64,000 bases of DNA from Colwellia echini (GCF_002843355.2 NZ_PJAI02000003.1:1-64000); one strand, 5' to 3'; shown: positions 29,748 through 40,163, counted from the first letter of the stretch. The notes: generated by a model not told the origin, from the sequence alone. A program made the numbers and translations.

Positions 29748-29999
29748 CTAACTCGCTGAAATTTTTTCTTCTAACTCCGCTAGCTTAGCTTCAAGTTCAG
29801 TTATTTTTGCGCGAGTTTTGATCAGTACTTGAGTTTGTATATCAAACTCTTCACGGGTTACTACATCAAGCTGCGATAACTTACTCTGTAATACAGATTT
29901 TGCTTTGTCTTCAAAGTCATTCGCCATATTTTTTAAGCTAGGCGGAATAGAATCCGTTACTTGTTTCGCTATTTCTTCAATCTTTTTTGCATTGATCAT
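29748..29999 (-). CDS. ubiK: Ubiquinone biosynthesis accessory factor UbiK
   Basis: UbiK (YqiC) is a small coiled-coil protein that binds UbiJ and lipids and supports the soluble Ubi complex. The 83-residue form starts MINAKKIEEIAKQVTDSIPP, continues with SQLDVVTREEFDIQTQVLIK and ends in a heptad-repeat coiled coil (ITELEAKLAELEEKI). I chose ATG at 29999, preceded by AAGGAA. An upstream in-frame ATG would add 26 residues that the family lacks. It is divergent from rep. Its partner ubiJ is also in this window, at 37.5 kb. Confidence 0.94.
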   Translation of the reverse strand: MINAKKIEEIAKQVTDSIPPSLKNMANDFEDKAKSVLQSKLSQLDVVTREEFDIQTQVLIKTRAKITELEAKLAELEEKISAS

Positions 30000-30111
30000 A
30001 ATTATTTCCTTCAATTGATGCTTGTTCGCATTGTAACTGTTTTGCCGAAGACTAAAAACAGGTAAAATCTCTACCACTAAAAATATTTACATAGAAAGTA
30101 ATTTAAAGTCG

Positions 30112-32145
30112 ATGAAACTCAATCCTGGACAAAATGAAGCGGTAAAATTTGTCAGTGGCCCATGCTTAGTATTAGCTGGTGCTGGCTCAGGTAAAACTGG
30201 TGTTATTTGTCAAAAGATAGCCTACCTCATTCAAAAGTGTGATTACAAAGCACGCAACATTGCAGCGGTAACATTTACCAATAAGGCTGCGCGTGAAATG
30301 AAAGAGCGTATTCAAAAAATGTTGGGACGTGAGCTTACTCGTGGATTAACCGTTTCTACCTTTCATTCTCTTGGTCTTGATATTGTTCGTCGTGAAATTA
30401 AAACGTTAGGTTACAAACCGGGCTTTACTTTGTTTGATGATCAAGATTCTTTAGCTTTACTTAAAGAGTTAACCATTGATGAACTTGATGGTGACAAAGA
30501 TTTACTAAGTCAATTACAGAGCAAAATATCAAACTGGAAAAACGATTTATTCCTACCTGATGACGCATTAAAAGCAGCTAATGACGCACAAAGTAGCGAG
30601 TACGCTGAGTTTTATCAACGTTACCACATTCATATGAAAGCTTATAACGCTTTAGATTTTGATGATTTGATCCTTATACCAACACTGTTAATGAAAAACT
30701 ACCCGGAAGTACGTGAACGCTGGCAAAACAAAATTCGCTACTTATTGGTAGATGAATACCAAGATACTAACGCCAGTCAATATGAGCTTGTAAAACATAT
30801 TACTGGTGAGCGCGGCCGATTAACCGTAGTAGGTGATGACGATCAATCTATATATTCATGGCGCGGTGCTAAACCTGAAAACTTGATATTACTTGGTAAA
30901 GATTTTCCTTCACTAAAGTTGATTAAACTAGAGCAAAATTATCGTTCAAGTGGACGTATTTTAAAATGTGCCAACGTACTTATTGCCAATAACCCACATG
31001 TTTACGATAAAGCTTTGTTCAGTGAACTTGCTTATGGTGTTGAGTTACGAGTTATCCAAGCGAAGAATGAAGAAAATGAAATAGAACGTGTTATTGGTGA
31101 ATTAATTGGTCATCGCTTTATGAATCGCAGCCAATACAAAGATTATGCCGTTCTTTACCGTGGTAACCATCAATCTCGCTTGCTTGAAAAAGCTCTAATG
31201 CAAAACCGTATTCCATACAAAATCAGTGGTGGTACATCATTCTTCTCGCGTTCTGAAATTAAAGATGTGATGGCTTATTTGCGTGTACTTGTAAATCCTG
31301 ATGACGACAATGCTTTTTTACGCATTGTTAATGTGCCAAAACGTGAATTAGGTCCCGCAACCTTAGAAAAGCTTGGCACTTACGCCAACATGCGCCAAAT
31401 AAGTATGTTTGCAGCAAGTTTCGAATTGGGGCTAGAGCAAACCTTAACTGGTCGCAGCTTAATGAAAATGCAAGCATTCACCCAATGGGTTGTTGATATT
31501 GCTGATGAAGCTGAGCGCGGCGACACTGCTGCGGTATTGCGTTCTATGATCCGTCAAATCAATTACGAAGATTATCTATACGATACTTCACCTAGTGCAA
31601 AAGCCGCCGAAATGCGTATGAAAAACGTAACAGAGTTATTTAGTTGGGTAACGCAAATGCTAGAAGGTAGTGAAGACGAAGAGCCGATGACCTTACCACA
31701 AATTGTTACGCGTTTAACCTTACGAGACATGATGGAACGCAACGAGGAAGAAGACAGTAACGATCAAGTACAGTTAATGACCTTACACGCTTCTAAAGGT
31801 TTAGAATTTCCTTACGTATTTTTAATTGGCATGGAAGAAGGTTTACTGCCACATCAAACCAGTATTGATGAAGGCAGTGTAGAAGAAGAGCGTCGCCTCG
31901 CATACGTTGGTATAACGCGCGCACAGCGTGAGTTAATATTTACTTACGCGAGAGAGCGTAGACAATTTGGTGAAGTTTCTCGCACCGAAGCTAGCCGTTT
32001 TCTACATGAATTACCGCAAGATGATTTAAATTGGGAACTTGGTGCAGCGCAAAAGAAAACTGCCGAACATGTTGAGCAATCAAATAAACAAGGTATAGCC
32101 GATATCAGAGCAAGGTTAGCCAAAGCCAAAGAAGCTAATAAATAA
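30112..32145 (+). CDS. rep: ATP-dependent DNA helicase Rep
   Basis: Rep is a superfamily 1A 3'-5' helicase that removes proteins ahead of replication forks. The 677 residues match E. coli Rep (673). Motif Q/I is [13 protein letters not shown] with Walker A AGAGSGKT. Ia is [13 protein letters not shown], Ib [10 protein letters not shown], and [15 protein letters not shown] is [43 protein letters not shown] and [17 protein letters not shown]. The sequence is closer to Rep than to UvrD or PcrA in its opening residues. It is divergent from ubiK. Confidence 0.97.
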   Translation: MKLNPGQNEAVKFVSGPCLVLAGAGSGKTGVICQKIAYLIQKCDYKARNIAAVTFTNKAAREMKERIQKMLGRELTRGLTVSTFHSLGLDIVRREIKTLGYKPGFTLFDDQDSLALLKELTIDELDGDKDLLSQLQSKISNWKNDLFLPDDALKAANDAQSSEYAEFYQRYHIHMKAYNALDFDDLILIPTLLMKNYPEVRERWQNKIRYLLVDEYQDTNASQYELVKHITGERGRLTVVGDDDQSIYSWRGAKPENLILLGKDFPSLKLIKLEQNYRSSGRILKCANVLIANNPHVYDKALFSELAYGVELRVIQAKNEENEIERVIGELIGHRFMNRSQYKDYAVLYRGNHQSRLLEKALMQNRIPYKISGGTSFFSRSEIKDVMAYLRVLVNPDDDNAFLRIVNVPKRELGPATLEKLGTYANMRQISMFAASFELGLEQTLTGRSLMKMQAFTQWVVDIADEAERGDTAAVLRSMIRQINYEDYLYDTSPSAKAAEMRMKNVTELFSWVTQMLEGSEDEEPMTLPQIVTRLTLRDMMERNEEEDSNDQVQLMTLHASKGLEFPYVFLIGMEEGLLPHQTSIDEGSVEEERRLAYVGITRAQRELIFTYARERRQFGEVSRTEASRFLHELPQDDLNWELGAAQKKTAEHVEQSNKQGIADIRARLAKAKEANK

Positions 32146-32323
32146 AAGAACAGAAGCGCTTTAGCTGTATTTGTTAAAGACTTGAACTACCTTGATAAAA
32201 AATGTGCCTTGAATTGATATCGCTTTGAAATATGCATTTTTATTAGTAGCAAGTATTCGGGTAATAAAATAGTAAAGTTATAAAGTAACGCTTTTACATT
32301 GTGATTTAAAACTAACAGCTCTT

Positions 32324-33838
32324 TTACAAATTTTTACCTATCTGTGATGCGCTATATAGCACACCACCGCCATTTTCGATAAGACGATTAACAGACATTT
32401 CAGCAACCGACAGGTTATTCAATTCTTGATCTGAATTATCACTTTGCTCGGGATTCTCGCCAGCAATAGTTAACACTAGATCTCCCTGTTCGGTAGATCT
32501 CACTAAACGCATTGGACTTTTTATTTTTGGATAATAATTAATAAGATCTAATCGACCATCGGTATATAATATTGATAACTCGTTATTTTCAGATAATAAT
32601 AATACTGCGTCTTTATCCGCATACCAACTCATAGATAACACTTTGAAAGGTAACGGCCAACGGCTAATAACTTGTTGCTGTTCATCTAAAAAAAGTAAAT
32701 ATCCTCCGCTCTCGCCCAAATCAGAGCTTGAGCCAGAACCTACACTTAAAATCGCTGCTTTTTTATTATTAACAGCCACTAATTGTAAGTCTTCTTCTGT
32801 AATAGCTTCAATTGTATCTTCTGTTAAATATTGAGTAAGATTACTTAAATTTTGCTCCGCAATACCATAACCATATAATTCGTTTGGAAAGTTTTTACTT
32901 TCAGATCCCGTGAAGATTAGCGTACCTTCGTCCCACCAGGAAACACTACTAACATTACCTTGCCAATGACTGAGTAAGTTTTTTTCTATTATTTTTTCAG
33001 CTTTAAAATCTAGCGTATAAATATGAAAACTATAATAGTTGGCTTTATCTTGCTGCTCTGCTATTACATTATTTTTATGATGCGCATCAACCGCAACTAA
33101 GTTTCGACCACTAGGAGACCAAGCTAGGGCAATAAAATTTCCCCTTGCTGTCCCTATTTGCCACTGGGTACCTTTAGTACCTTGAATAAATAACTGGCTT
33201 TGCCTTTCTTTATTCTCATCGAGTTCTGCATCACGTACAAAAGCGACACGTTCACTATAAACATGGGGCTCAATCAAACGCTCTCGACCTGTATTCGATA
33301 CAAAAGGCTTTACTTGGCTAAACACTGTCTGAGATATTTCCGTTTTTAAGATATCCATCGTTGCGGGAGAATAGAGCATATAAAAAGCCATACTCATCGC
33401 AAGTACTGATAGAACTAAAGCTACGCCTATAACAGTAAACTTGTTACCACTAGTAGTTACAACACTATTATTCACAGCACTATCGTTACTACTTCTGGAA
33501 TTTTTATCTACAATGACGCTAGGCACAACTAATTGATAGCCTTGTTTTGAAAAGTAAACTATATATTCTTTATCACTATCGAGTTCAGCAAACGCAGAGC
33601 GCAAAGCATTCATAGATTTTTGTATAGAATTATAGGTTACAACACGACCTTGCCAGATTTGTTCCAGTAATTCTTCATTATTTATGACACGTGTTTGATG
33701 TTTCGCCAGGTAATCTAATACCGCCATTGCTTTGGGTTGCAAACGGCAAGTATGTTCACCCAGCGTCATTGTGTTGTGCTGTGGTGAAATAAGAATACTG
33801 CCCACCATAAAATCGTCGTTCGTTGCTTCCGTCATCAA
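32324..33838 (-). CDS. CadC/ToxR-like membrane-bound transcription regulator
   Basis: The 504-residue protein has an N-terminal OmpR-type winged helix (about residues 12-108). Its pattern is RLQPKAMAVLDYLAKHQTRVINNEELLEQIW, here spanning about residues 32-62, and it ends YFSKQGYQLVVP. One membrane segment lies at about 134-157 (VIGVALVLSVLAMSMAFYML). The large C-terminal part would be periplasmic and contains WD/PD40-like strands such as ALAWSPSGRNLVAVD and SMSWYADKDAVLLLS, suggesting a beta-propeller sensor. Regulators of this type bind DNA while in the membrane. It is divergent from the secreted protein gene at 34084, a likely target. The signal sensed is unknown. Confidence 0.85.
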   Translation of the reverse strand: MMTEATNDDFMVGSILISPQHNTMTLGEHTCRLQPKAMAVLDYLAKHQTRVINNEELLEQIWQGRVVTYNSIQKSMNALRSAFAELDSDKEYIVYFSKQGYQLVVPSVIVDKNSRSSNDSAVNNSVVTTSGNKFTVIGVALVLSVLAMSMAFYMLYSPATMDILKTEISQTVFSQVKPFVSNTGRERLIEPHVYSERVAFVRDAELDENKERQSQLFIQGTKGTQWQIGTARGNFIALAWSPSGRNLVAVDAHHKNNVIAEQQDKANYYSFHIYTLDFKAEKIIEKNLLSHWQGNVSSVSWWDEGTLIFTGSESKNFPNELYGYGIAEQNLSNLTQYLTEDTIEAITEEDLQLVAVNNKKAAILSVGSGSSSDLGESGGYLLFLDEQQQVISRWPLPFKVLSMSWYADKDAVLLLSENNELSILYTDGRLDLINYYPKIKSPMRLVRSTEQGDLVLTIAGENPEQSDNSDQELNNLSVAEMSVNRLIENGGGVLYSASQIGKNL

Positions 33839-33958
33839 GGTTATATTCCTAGCTTTTTATTATTTATACTTATTACTTTAGATTATATTAGGTGGATAAT
33901 TCAACTTACCACTAAAAAAGACACCTCTGTAACCAATTGTTATAAAAGTATTTTTTAA

Positions 33959-33977
33959 TGGTAAGGAAAAGGTAAGT
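33959..33977. promoter_or_regulatory. Candidate direct-repeat operator between regulator and secreted protein
   Basis: GGTAAG occurs twice, at 33960-33965 and 33971-33976, 11 bases apart (TGGTAAGGAAAAGGTAAG). An inverted CTTACC lies near 33905. Direct repeats about one helical turn apart are the usual target of OmpR-type winged helices. The link to the adjacent regulator is inference. Confidence 0.3.
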
Positions 33978-34083
33978 CTATATTCATGGTTGGGTTAGTC
34001 TTAAAAAACAAAGTTAATATACAGTAATAACTGATTACAAAAACAACTTACAGCAAAACCACGACTAAAGAATGGAGTTACTT

Positions 34084-34629
34084 ATGAACATATTATTATC
34101 ACTTACAGTAATTAATCTTTGGGCAATAGCACTCATTACCCAAGCGAATGCATCAGAAGCTGATGTGTATATTAATCAAAATATAGGTTTTAACGTTGAA
34201 GGCTATAATTACAATCAACCTGCCCTACCATGTGATATTGATAAAAGTTTAGTAGAACTTATTATCAAAAAAAGTAAACAGCAAAATATTGAGATAGAAG
34301 CCGTTACCACTACTGAAAAAATTCATAATGGTAAAATACCGGTGGTGAGTATTGATATTGAACAATTAGTGCTAAGTAAAGATCATATTTACGGTAAAAT
34401 AACCGACTTTAACTTACCTAAACTTCAAATAACCGCAGGTATTATCAAGGGTGAAGATATACAAACAGCGAAACATACTTGTGCAGTTGCGTCTACTTCA
34501 AGTGAACATATCAAGCCTACAGATGTAGTAAAATATAATCAGCCCGGTGTATCTATTTGTGGGGAAGCACAGAAGTGTTTAGAAGATTTAAGCAAAGATG
34601 TTGTGCAGTGGTTAAAACCTCAGCTTTAG
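34084..34629 (+). CDS. Uncharacterised secreted protein
   Basis: I do not recognise the family. The 181-residue protein has a signal peptide (MNILLSLTVINLWAIALITQ, cleavage near ANASEA). The mature part, rich in beta-strand pattern, has four Cys (PCDIDK, HTCAVAS, ICGEAQKC) that could form two disulfides in the periplasm. The start is ATG at 34084, preceded by GGAG six bases away. An ATG at 34072 overlaps that Shine-Dalgarno sequence. It is divergent from the CadC-like regulator, so it may be its regulated output, for example part of an envelope response. Confidence 0.75.
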   Translation: MNILLSLTVINLWAIALITQANASEADVYINQNIGFNVEGYNYNQPALPCDIDKSLVELIIKKSKQQNIEIEAVTTTEKIHNGKIPVVSIDIEQLVLSKDHIYGKITDFNLPKLQITAGIIKGEDIQTAKHTCAVASTSSEHIKPTDVVKYNQPGVSICGEAQKCLEDLSKDVVQWLKPQL

Positions 34630-34942
34630 TATTATTTATCCGCTGACAGTATTTATCCAGGGTAATATTTATCCTAAGATAGTATTTTTATACTGCTAAA
34701 GATAAAACATTAATGAATAGTCCTTTTTATAACTTTATAAAAGGGACTCTTTTATTCCGCTATTTTGTATTCAACTTTCTCTCCTGCATTACTACCCAAC
34801 TCTATCTACCCGGAACTGTCTATCCCGCACTAGTCATTGTTAAAGTTTAAATAAGTTATTGATTTACGGGTAGACACCCTACTGCTCACTTAGTAAAGTA
34901 AGAAGGATTCAAATTATTTACAATCAAGGGATAAAGGATTTT
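34630..34942. other. Intergenic region before the solute-binding protein gene
   Basis: It holds the terminator at 34719-34753 and the promoter region of the next gene. AAAGGA precedes the ATG at 34943. Nothing else is recognised. Confidence 0.4.
34719..34753 (+). terminator. Terminator of the secreted protein gene
   Basis: AGTCC at 34719 and GGACT at 34744 close a stem continued by TTTTTATAA and TTATAAAA with one bulge. CTTTTAT follows. It lies about 90 bases after the stop. Confidence 0.7.
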
Positions 34943-35761
34943 ATGATTAACATGTTTAAAAAGTTAGGAACCGCCATTGTATTAATGGTTACGATGATTA
35001 TCGTTTCAGGTAATGTACAAGCTGCCGCCAAAAAAGATGTACTCGCTGAAATTATCAATAGCGGTATTTTAAAAGTTGCTATGTCTGGCGATCAACCACC
35101 TTACAATATGAAAGACCGTAAAAAAAGCTTAATGGGTTTTGATGTTGATTTAGCTCGCGCTTTCGCTAGTGCAATGCATGTAGAGCTTGAAATAGTAGAA
35201 GTGCCTTTTGGTGACCTATTACCAACGTTGAACAGCGGTAAAGCAGATATGATTATTTCTGGCATGGCCATTACAGCAAACCGTTCACAGCAAGCAACTT
35301 TTGTTGGTCCTTACAATGTTTCTGGTAAATCGATGCTAAGCACTCGTGAAGTAATGGAAAGAGTAACAAAAGACGGCTTCGATAATGCAAACACTCGTAT
35401 CATTGCGTTAGAAAATTCAACTAGCCAAATATTTGTTAAAGAGAATATTCCACAAGCAACGTTATCAACCATTAGTAATTATGAAGACGGTGTTGAAATG
35501 TTATTAAAAGGCAAAGCAGATATATTAGTTGCAGATATGGCTATTTGTAAGCTGTCAGTTTTACGCAACCCAGGGAATGGGCTTGTAACGTCTAAACAAC
35601 CATTATCTATTGAACCTATTGGCATTGCTTTGCCTACAAATAACCCTAAACTTGAAAACTTTGTACGTAACTACCTAAATACTTATGAAAACATGGGTAT
35701 GATAGATGCATTACAAAAGAAATGGTTTGAAAACAGCAGCTGGATAGTTGCACTACCTTAA
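34943..35761 (+). CDS. Periplasmic amino-acid-type solute-binding protein (SBP family 3), orphan
   Basis: The 272-residue protein has a signal peptide (cleavage near VQAAAKK, about residue 28). A family 3 solute-binding fold follows: GILKVAMSGDQPPYNM, LMGFDVDLARAFASAM, FGDLLPTLNSGKADMIISGM and the C-terminal GIALPTNNPKLENFVRNYL. Members bind polar amino acids or related ligands for ABC importers. No permease or ATPase gene is adjacent, so it may serve a remote transporter or act as a sensor component. The ligand-contact Arg after ITANRSQQ is present. The exact ligand cannot be told. A terminator follows. Confidence 0.9.
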   Translation: MINMFKKLGTAIVLMVTMIIVSGNVQAAAKKDVLAEIINSGILKVAMSGDQPPYNMKDRKKSLMGFDVDLARAFASAMHVELEIVEVPFGDLLPTLNSGKADMIISGMAITANRSQQATFVGPYNVSGKSMLSTREVMERVTKDGFDNANTRIIALENSTSQIFVKENIPQATLSTISNYEDGVEMLLKGKADILVADMAICKLSVLRNPGNGLVTSKQPLSIEPIGIALPTNNPKLENFVRNYLNTYENMGMIDALQKKWFENSSWIVALP

Positions 35762-35863
35762 ATTACAGGTTGAATTAAAAGCTAAGTTTCAATCCTAAAT
35801 ATTAAGTAAAAGATTAACGATAACTTAATTATCCGGAACTCTGGTTAATTAGAAAGAATTTTT

Positions 35864-35889
35864 AAAGCTCTGTTTATCAGAGCTTTTTT
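35864..35889 (+). terminator. Terminator of the solute-binding protein gene
   Basis: AAAGCTCTG (35864-35872) pairs with CAGAGCTTT (35878-35886) around TTTAT, followed by T. It lies about 100 bases after the stop and can act on converging ubiB as well. Confidence 0.88.
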
Positions 35890-35955
35890 ATTTCTATTTT
35901 TTAGTATTTTAAAAAATATAATTCAGCAACTTATACTTGTTTAAATGGTTAGTGG

Positions 35956-37524
35956 CTAATGGCTCAGCAGAATAGCAGCTGCAACAATAATGGCTGCAAT
36001 TATAATGCTATAAATAACACGAGTGTTTTGTTTATTTTGCGCAAGTAGCATAGTTTGCATTAATTGCGTTTGTTGGCTTTGATTGGTACGACTTGTTTTT
36101 AAATAGTCGTAAATCAAATCAGGCATTTCAGGAAGTTTTTCATTCCAAAAAGGTAGGTTAGCTTTAATTTTACTAAAAACAGCTTTAACACCCATTTGCT
36201 CTTTTACCCAATTTTCTAAAAACGGTTTCGCCGTTTGCCATAAATCTAATTGTGGGTATAACTGACGACCTAAACCCTCAATATAAAGTAAGGTTTTTTG
36301 TAGTAAAACTAATTGGGGCTGCACTTCCATATTAAAACGACGAGCAGTATTAAATAGATTAACTAACACTTGCCCGAAAGATATTTCAGACAATGGTTTA
36401 TTAAATATTGGTTCACAAACAGTTCGAATAGCAAATTCAAAGTCATCAACACTGGTGCCCGCTGGCACCCAACCAGAATCAACATGTAGCTGTGCAACTT
36501 TTTGATAATCACGATTAAAAAAGGCGACAAAATTTTCGGCTAAATAGCGCTTATCTTCTTGATTTAACGTACCAACAATACCGCAATCAATGGCTATCCA
36601 AGTAGGGTCAGCTGGGTTACTAGTATTAACAAATACATTTCCTGGGTGCATATCTGCGTGGAAAAAACTATCACGGAACACTTGGGTAAAAAATACCTCA
36701 ACACCACGTTCAGCTAATAACTTCATATTCACGCCAAGCTGATTTAAGGTGTCTACTTCACCAACACCTATACCGTAAATACGCTCCATCACTAATACGT
36801 TTTTAAAGCTGTATTCACTATGTATTTCAGGTACGTAAAGGGCTTTATCAAATTCACTACCCTGTTCAAAATTACGCTTTAATTGGATAGCATTTGCAGC
36901 TTCTCGGTTTAAATCGAGTTCGTCTAAAATAGTTTTACGATATTCTTCTACTACTTCTTTAGGGCGTAAACGTTTTCCATCAGGCATCCATCGCGCAACA
37001 ATCCCAGCAAATAAGGACATAACCTTAATATCGGCTAAAATCGTTTTACTAATATTCGGCCGTAAAACCTTGATAACAATATTTTGCTCAACATTGTCGT
37101 TGATTAGGGTAGCGGTATGTACTTGCGCAATTGAAGCAGAGGCAAGTGGAATTAAATCAAAACCTTTAAAGTGCTGCTCAAAAACCTCTTCTCCCATTGC
37201 AGCAATAATAATAGTTTTAGCTTGCTCTCCATCAAAAGGGGTAACTTGATCTTGTAATACAGCAAGCTCATCAGCTAGCTCTGGGGGTAACAAGTCACGC
37301 CTTGTTGACAACATTTGACCGAACTTAATAAACACTGGGCCTAACGATTCTATCGCTAAACGAAAACGCTGTTCAGGCGTTTTATCTTTGTGCTTATTTC
37401 CAAGCCAAAATAAACAAGCTCTACCAGCTTTGGCGTACCAAGGTAAATAACCTGCCGGTATCATTTTGTCTAAACCAAAATTTAAGAAAGTTTTAACTAT
37501 TTGATAAAGACGTTGACTACTCAC
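35956..37524 (-). CDS. ubiB: Ubiquinone biosynthesis protein UbiB (ABC1/ADCK atypical kinase)
   Basis: UbiB is a membrane-attached atypical kinase/ATPase needed for coenzyme Q synthesis. The 522 residues include the KxGQ motif in [20 protein letters not shown]. The Ala-rich nucleotide loop is SASIAQVH, and the catalytic region is [11 protein letters not shown] with IAIDCGIVG. The C terminus has a hydrophobic tail ([18 protein letters not shown]) after a charged helix, the membrane anchor. It is last in the ubiE-ubiJ-ubiB operon, 11 bases after ubiJ. In E. coli the tat genes follow; here they do not. Confidence 0.96.
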   Translation of the reverse strand: MSSQRLYQIVKTFLNFGLDKMIPAGYLPWYAKAGRACLFWLGNKHKDKTPEQRFRLAIESLGPVFIKFGQMLSTRRDLLPPELADELAVLQDQVTPFDGEQAKTIIIAAMGEEVFEQHFKGFDLIPLASASIAQVHTATLINDNVEQNIVIKVLRPNISKTILADIKVMSLFAGIVARWMPDGKRLRPKEVVEEYRKTILDELDLNREAANAIQLKRNFEQGSEFDKALYVPEIHSEYSFKNVLVMERIYGIGVGEVDTLNQLGVNMKLLAERGVEVFFTQVFRDSFFHADMHPGNVFVNTSNPADPTWIAIDCGIVGTLNQEDKRYLAENFVAFFNRDYQKVAQLHVDSGWVPAGTSVDDFEFAIRTVCEPIFNKPLSEISFGQVLVNLFNTARRFNMEVQPQLVLLQKTLLYIEGLGRQLYPQLDLWQTAKPFLENWVKEQMGVKAVFSKIKANLPFWNEKLPEMPDLIYDYLKTSRTNQSQQTQLMQTMLLAQNKQNTRVIYSIIIAAIIVAAAILLSH

Positions 37525-37535
37525 GACAGTATTTC

Positions 37536-38264
37536 CTATGCGTTAGTTGGAGGGGTGTTTTTAGTGTGAATAACATGATTTAAAGCAGTACGCTTGTCGA
37601 TTTGTATTGCCAAGTTGTTAATGCGAGTAGACAAGTCATCAACTTGATTAGCAACATCTTTAGTTTGCTGATTAAAAGCTGTTATTTGACTGTTAGTAAC
37701 AATTAGGCGTTTTTCGTGCACTAAGTATTCTCCCACATCGGCCTCAAACTGTTTACCTTTAGCACGAACTGATTGGCTGATTTTATTGCTAAATTGTAAT
37801 AATTTATGGGTTGGCACATCACCAAGGTGTTTTGCTAACTCAGATTGCCAATCAACCTCTAACGATTGAGCAATACTAGCAAATTGCTGCGCGACTTTAA
37901 TATCACCGATAACATCTAACTCGCCTTGTTTAATAAGCGTTGTTAATGATTCTTCTGCTTTGATTTTTTTAAGCGTTTGTAAACTGGTTTGAATAGTACA
38001 GTCACTTGCTTCAGCTTGTGACCTAACAATAATTTCAGTCGAGTTAGCTACATTTTTTACAGTAAAGCACAATGAAAAAGGTAATTCTGTTAACGTCAGC
38101 ACTAATGTTTTTTGCGCTAATGCAGTAAATGAAATTGATTTATTATTTAAACTGAGTGCTTTATTGATAACAAACTCAATGGTTGCTGTTGCCATTTGTG
38201 GTAATAAAATGCTATTACTCACTTTATCGCTTAGCGTTAAAGGCTTCTCATCTGTCATCGACAT
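37536..38264 (-). CDS. ubiJ: Ubiquinone biosynthesis accessory protein UbiJ (SCP2 domain)
   Basis: UbiJ (YigP) is a lipid-binding scaffold of the aerobic ubiquinone complex and a partner of UbiK. The 242 residues (E. coli 201) have an SCP2-like N-terminal domain, with [15 protein letters not shown] and the later LKQ-like stretch [22 protein letters not shown] linker and a C-terminal helical, coiled-coil-like tail, with [19 protein letters not shown], make contact with UbiK in relatives. It starts 2 bases after ubiE and ends 11 bases before ubiB, so the three are one transcription and translation unit. Confidence 0.9.
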   Translation of the reverse strand: MSMTDEKPLTLSDKVSNSILLPQMATATIEFVINKALSLNNKSISFTALAQKTLVLTLTELPFSLCFTVKNVANSTEIIVRSQAEASDCTIQTSLQTLKKIKAEESLTTLIKQGELDVIGDIKVAQQFASIAQSLEVDWQSELAKHLGDVPTHKLLQFSNKISQSVRAKGKQFEADVGEYLVHEKRLIVTNSQITAFNQQTKDVANQVDDLSTRINNLAIQIDKRTALNHVIHTKNTPPTNA

Positions 38265-38266
38265 GA

Positions 38267-39106
38267 TTAGAATTTATAACCTTTATGTAAAGCCACAACC
38301 CCGCCTGTTAAGTTTTTGAAGGTGGTTTGTTCAAAGCCCGCATTTTCCATCATAGCCTTTAAGGTTTCTTGATCAGGGTGCATACGAATAGATTCAGCTA
38401 AATATTGGTAACTATCACCGTCTTTAGCAACTAATTCACCCATTTTAGGTAAGATGTTAAACGAATAAAAATCATAAGCTTTATTTAATAGTTCATGCTC
38501 AGGTTTTGAAAACTCTAATACTAGTAAACGACCGCCTGGTTTTAATACCGAATAAATAGAGCGCAGCGCTTTGTCTTTATCGGTTACGTTACGTAAACCA
38601 AAAGCTATGGTCACAATATCAAAGGTATTTTCTTCAAACGGTAAGTATTCTGCATTCGCCTGCACGTATTCAATATTTTGCACTAATCCTTTATCACGTA
38701 ATTTGTCACGACCTACATTAAGCATTGAACTATTGATGTCTGCCAGAACAACCTGACCTTCACGACCAACAAGTTTCGAAAATTTAGCCGTTAAATCACC
38801 GGTACCACCAGCTAAGTCTAACACCTTATTGCCAGGACGTACGCCACTTGCATCAATAGTAAAACGTTTCCATAAACGATGAATACCAAATGACATTAAA
38901 TCATTCATTACATCATATTGCTTAGCTACAGAATGAAAAACCCCCGCAACCATAGAAATTTTATCGTCTTTTTCTATCGTTTTATAACCAAAGTGTGTGG
39001 TATTGCTTTCTTCTGAATTACTCTCGGTTTTAACATTTGTGTCAGCTAAAACTTGCTGATTGATTGAAGAGTCATTTTCTTGAGAATTTTGTTCGGTAGC
39101 TGACAT
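38267..39106 (-). CDS. ubiE: Ubiquinone/menaquinone C-methyltransferase UbiE
   Basis: UbiE methylates the ring carbon of demethylmenaquinol and of the ubiquinone precursor, using SAM. The 279 residues exceed E. coli UbiE (251) because of an acidic, Asn/Ser-rich N-terminal extension of about 30 residues before [12 protein letters not shown]. Signatures are [29 protein letters not shown], the SAM motif [26 protein letters not shown] and [20 protein letters not shown]. The C terminus [13 protein letters not shown] is typical. It is the first gene of the operon. Confidence 0.97.
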   Translation of the reverse strand: MSATEQNSQENDSSINQQVLADTNVKTESNSEESNTTHFGYKTIEKDDKISMVAGVFHSVAKQYDVMNDLMSFGIHRLWKRFTIDASGVRPGNKVLDLAGGTGDLTAKFSKLVGREGQVVLADINSSMLNVGRDKLRDKGLVQNIEYVQANAEYLPFEENTFDIVTIAFGLRNVTDKDKALRSIYSVLKPGGRLLVLEFSKPEHELLNKAYDFYSFNILPKMGELVAKDGDSYQYLAESIRMHPDQETLKAMMENAGFEQTTFKNLTGGVVALHKGYKF

Positions 39107-39254
39107 GATATTTTCACTTAAACAAGATTAAAACGATAATTACCGATAGTTTACTGTATGCGTGCTAAATCACCAAATACCCAGGTTAATTTTTATTAAT
39201 TACAGCTTATATTGTACTAAAACAAAATTTTTAGAATAAAAGTACAATTTTTAC

Positions 39255-39283
39255 TTGTCCGACTAGAGCATATACTCTATACT
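39255..39283 (+). promoter_or_regulatory. Sigma-70-type promoter of the sRNA candidate
   Basis: TTGTCC (39255-39260), a 17-base spacer and TATACT (39278-39283) form a good -35/-10 pair pointing to a start at about 39290. No coding frame follows before the terminator. Confidence 0.65.
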
Positions 39284-39289
39284 CAGTTT

Positions 39290-39380
39290 TGTTCCTCGTG
39301 CGAACACTTGTTGTAATTATTGTATATTCTAGCTTTCCTCATAAGCTAATCACCGATAGCCCCTGCTATCGGTTTTTTTT
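39290..39380 (+). ncRNA. Candidate Hfq-type small RNA of about 91 nt
   Basis: A promoter is followed about 60 bases later by a strong terminator: CCGATAGC (39353-39360), loop CCCT, GCTATCGG (39365-39372), then eight T. The plus strand has no gene upstream, because ubiE points away, so this terminator needs its own transcript. The predicted RNA has a hairpin (TAGCTT 39330-39335 with AAGCTA 39343-39348) whose loop contains TCCTC, a second TCCTC near the 5' end (39293-39297), and an AU-rich single-stranded middle. These are features of Hfq-dependent sRNAs that block Shine-Dalgarno sites. It matches no sRNA family I know. Confidence 0.6.
39353..39380 (+). terminator. Terminator of the sRNA candidate
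   Basis: An 8-bp perfect GC-containing stem with a 4-base loop is followed by eight T on the plus strand only. The other side has no A run, so it is directional. Confidence 0.88.
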
Positions 39381-39770
39381 GTCTAAAATTTGACATTATA
39401 CCTCTACACATTCTGTCTCTACATAAATCTGATATAAAGATTAACGCTTTAAATTATTGTTCAACTATAGCTATTAAATAACTTATTTTTCTATTGCATC
39501 AATCAAGCACCTTATTATCTACGCCCACCCCACTTAAAGATGATTGATTTATTCTTTCAATCGGTATTACACCGTTCAGCACTTAACATCGTGTTTAATG
39601 CTATCCAGGCAAACAATAACCTTGTGCCATTGTTTGCTGACTGTTAACGAGGTAAAATGTTGTTTCTCTATAGTTGATTTATATAGCTGATTTATCTAAT
39701 CATTTAAAATTCCGATTAAAATAACCTTTTAATTCAACTAATCTACCTATACAACTTAACGCAGGTTTTT

Positions 39771-40163
39771 ATGTCAATCAGCAGCGAACAACTCAATATC
39801 ATTGAACAATATGATGAAGAAAAACGCTTAAACTATTTACTGCAACAAGTTATTAGTAATAAAGAAATATGGATCTTAGCTGACGAACACGGCTGTGTAA
39901 TGCTAAATACCGATGATGAAGATTGCGTACCAGTTTGGCCAAATGAAGAGTTTGCTTTACGTTGGGCAACTGATGAATGGCAAGAGTGTAAAGCGCAAGC
40001 AATATCATTAAACAAGTGGTATAGCCGCTGGAGTAATGGACTAGCTGATGATGAATTAGCTTTAGTAACATTTCCTAATCAAGATAATGAAGGGTTAGTT
40101 TTGTTTCCTGAAGAATTTGAAGAAGCACTATTAAAAGAAACTAAAAAACAAAACCGCAAGTAA
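39771..40163 (+). CDS. DUF2750 family protein
   Basis: The 130-residue acidic cytosolic protein matches the DUF2750 pattern: LNYLLQQVISNKEIWILADEHG, DCVPVWPNEEFALRWA and YSRWSNGLADDELALVTFPN, ending LVLFPEEFEEAL. The many Trp and acidic residues are typical. The function of the family is unknown. It has no clear operon partners: the PilZ gene follows after 246 bases with its own promoter region. Confidence 0.85.
   Translation: MSISSEQLNIIEQYDEEKRLNYLLQQVISNKEIWILADEHGCVMLNTDDEDCVPVWPNEEFALRWATDEWQECKAQAISLNKWYSRWSNGLADDELALVTFPNQDNEGLVLFPEEFEEALLKETKKQNRK

Larger units (their letters stand above)
39107..39770. other. 664-bp intergenic region between ubiE and the DUF2750 gene
   Basis: The region is AT-rich. 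It has no ORF above noise but contains a complete promoter-terminator unit at 39255-39380, described as an sRNA candidate. The rest, 39381-39770, shows nothing I can name. The ubiE promoter must lie at 39107-39250 on the minus strand. Confidence 0.5.

Noticed and set aside
35829..35849. TTATCCGGAACTCTGGTTAA resembles the right end of element family B
   Set aside because: Only the tip matches, with two mismatches, and there is no partner end or similar interior nearby. It may be a worn solo end but cannot be supported.
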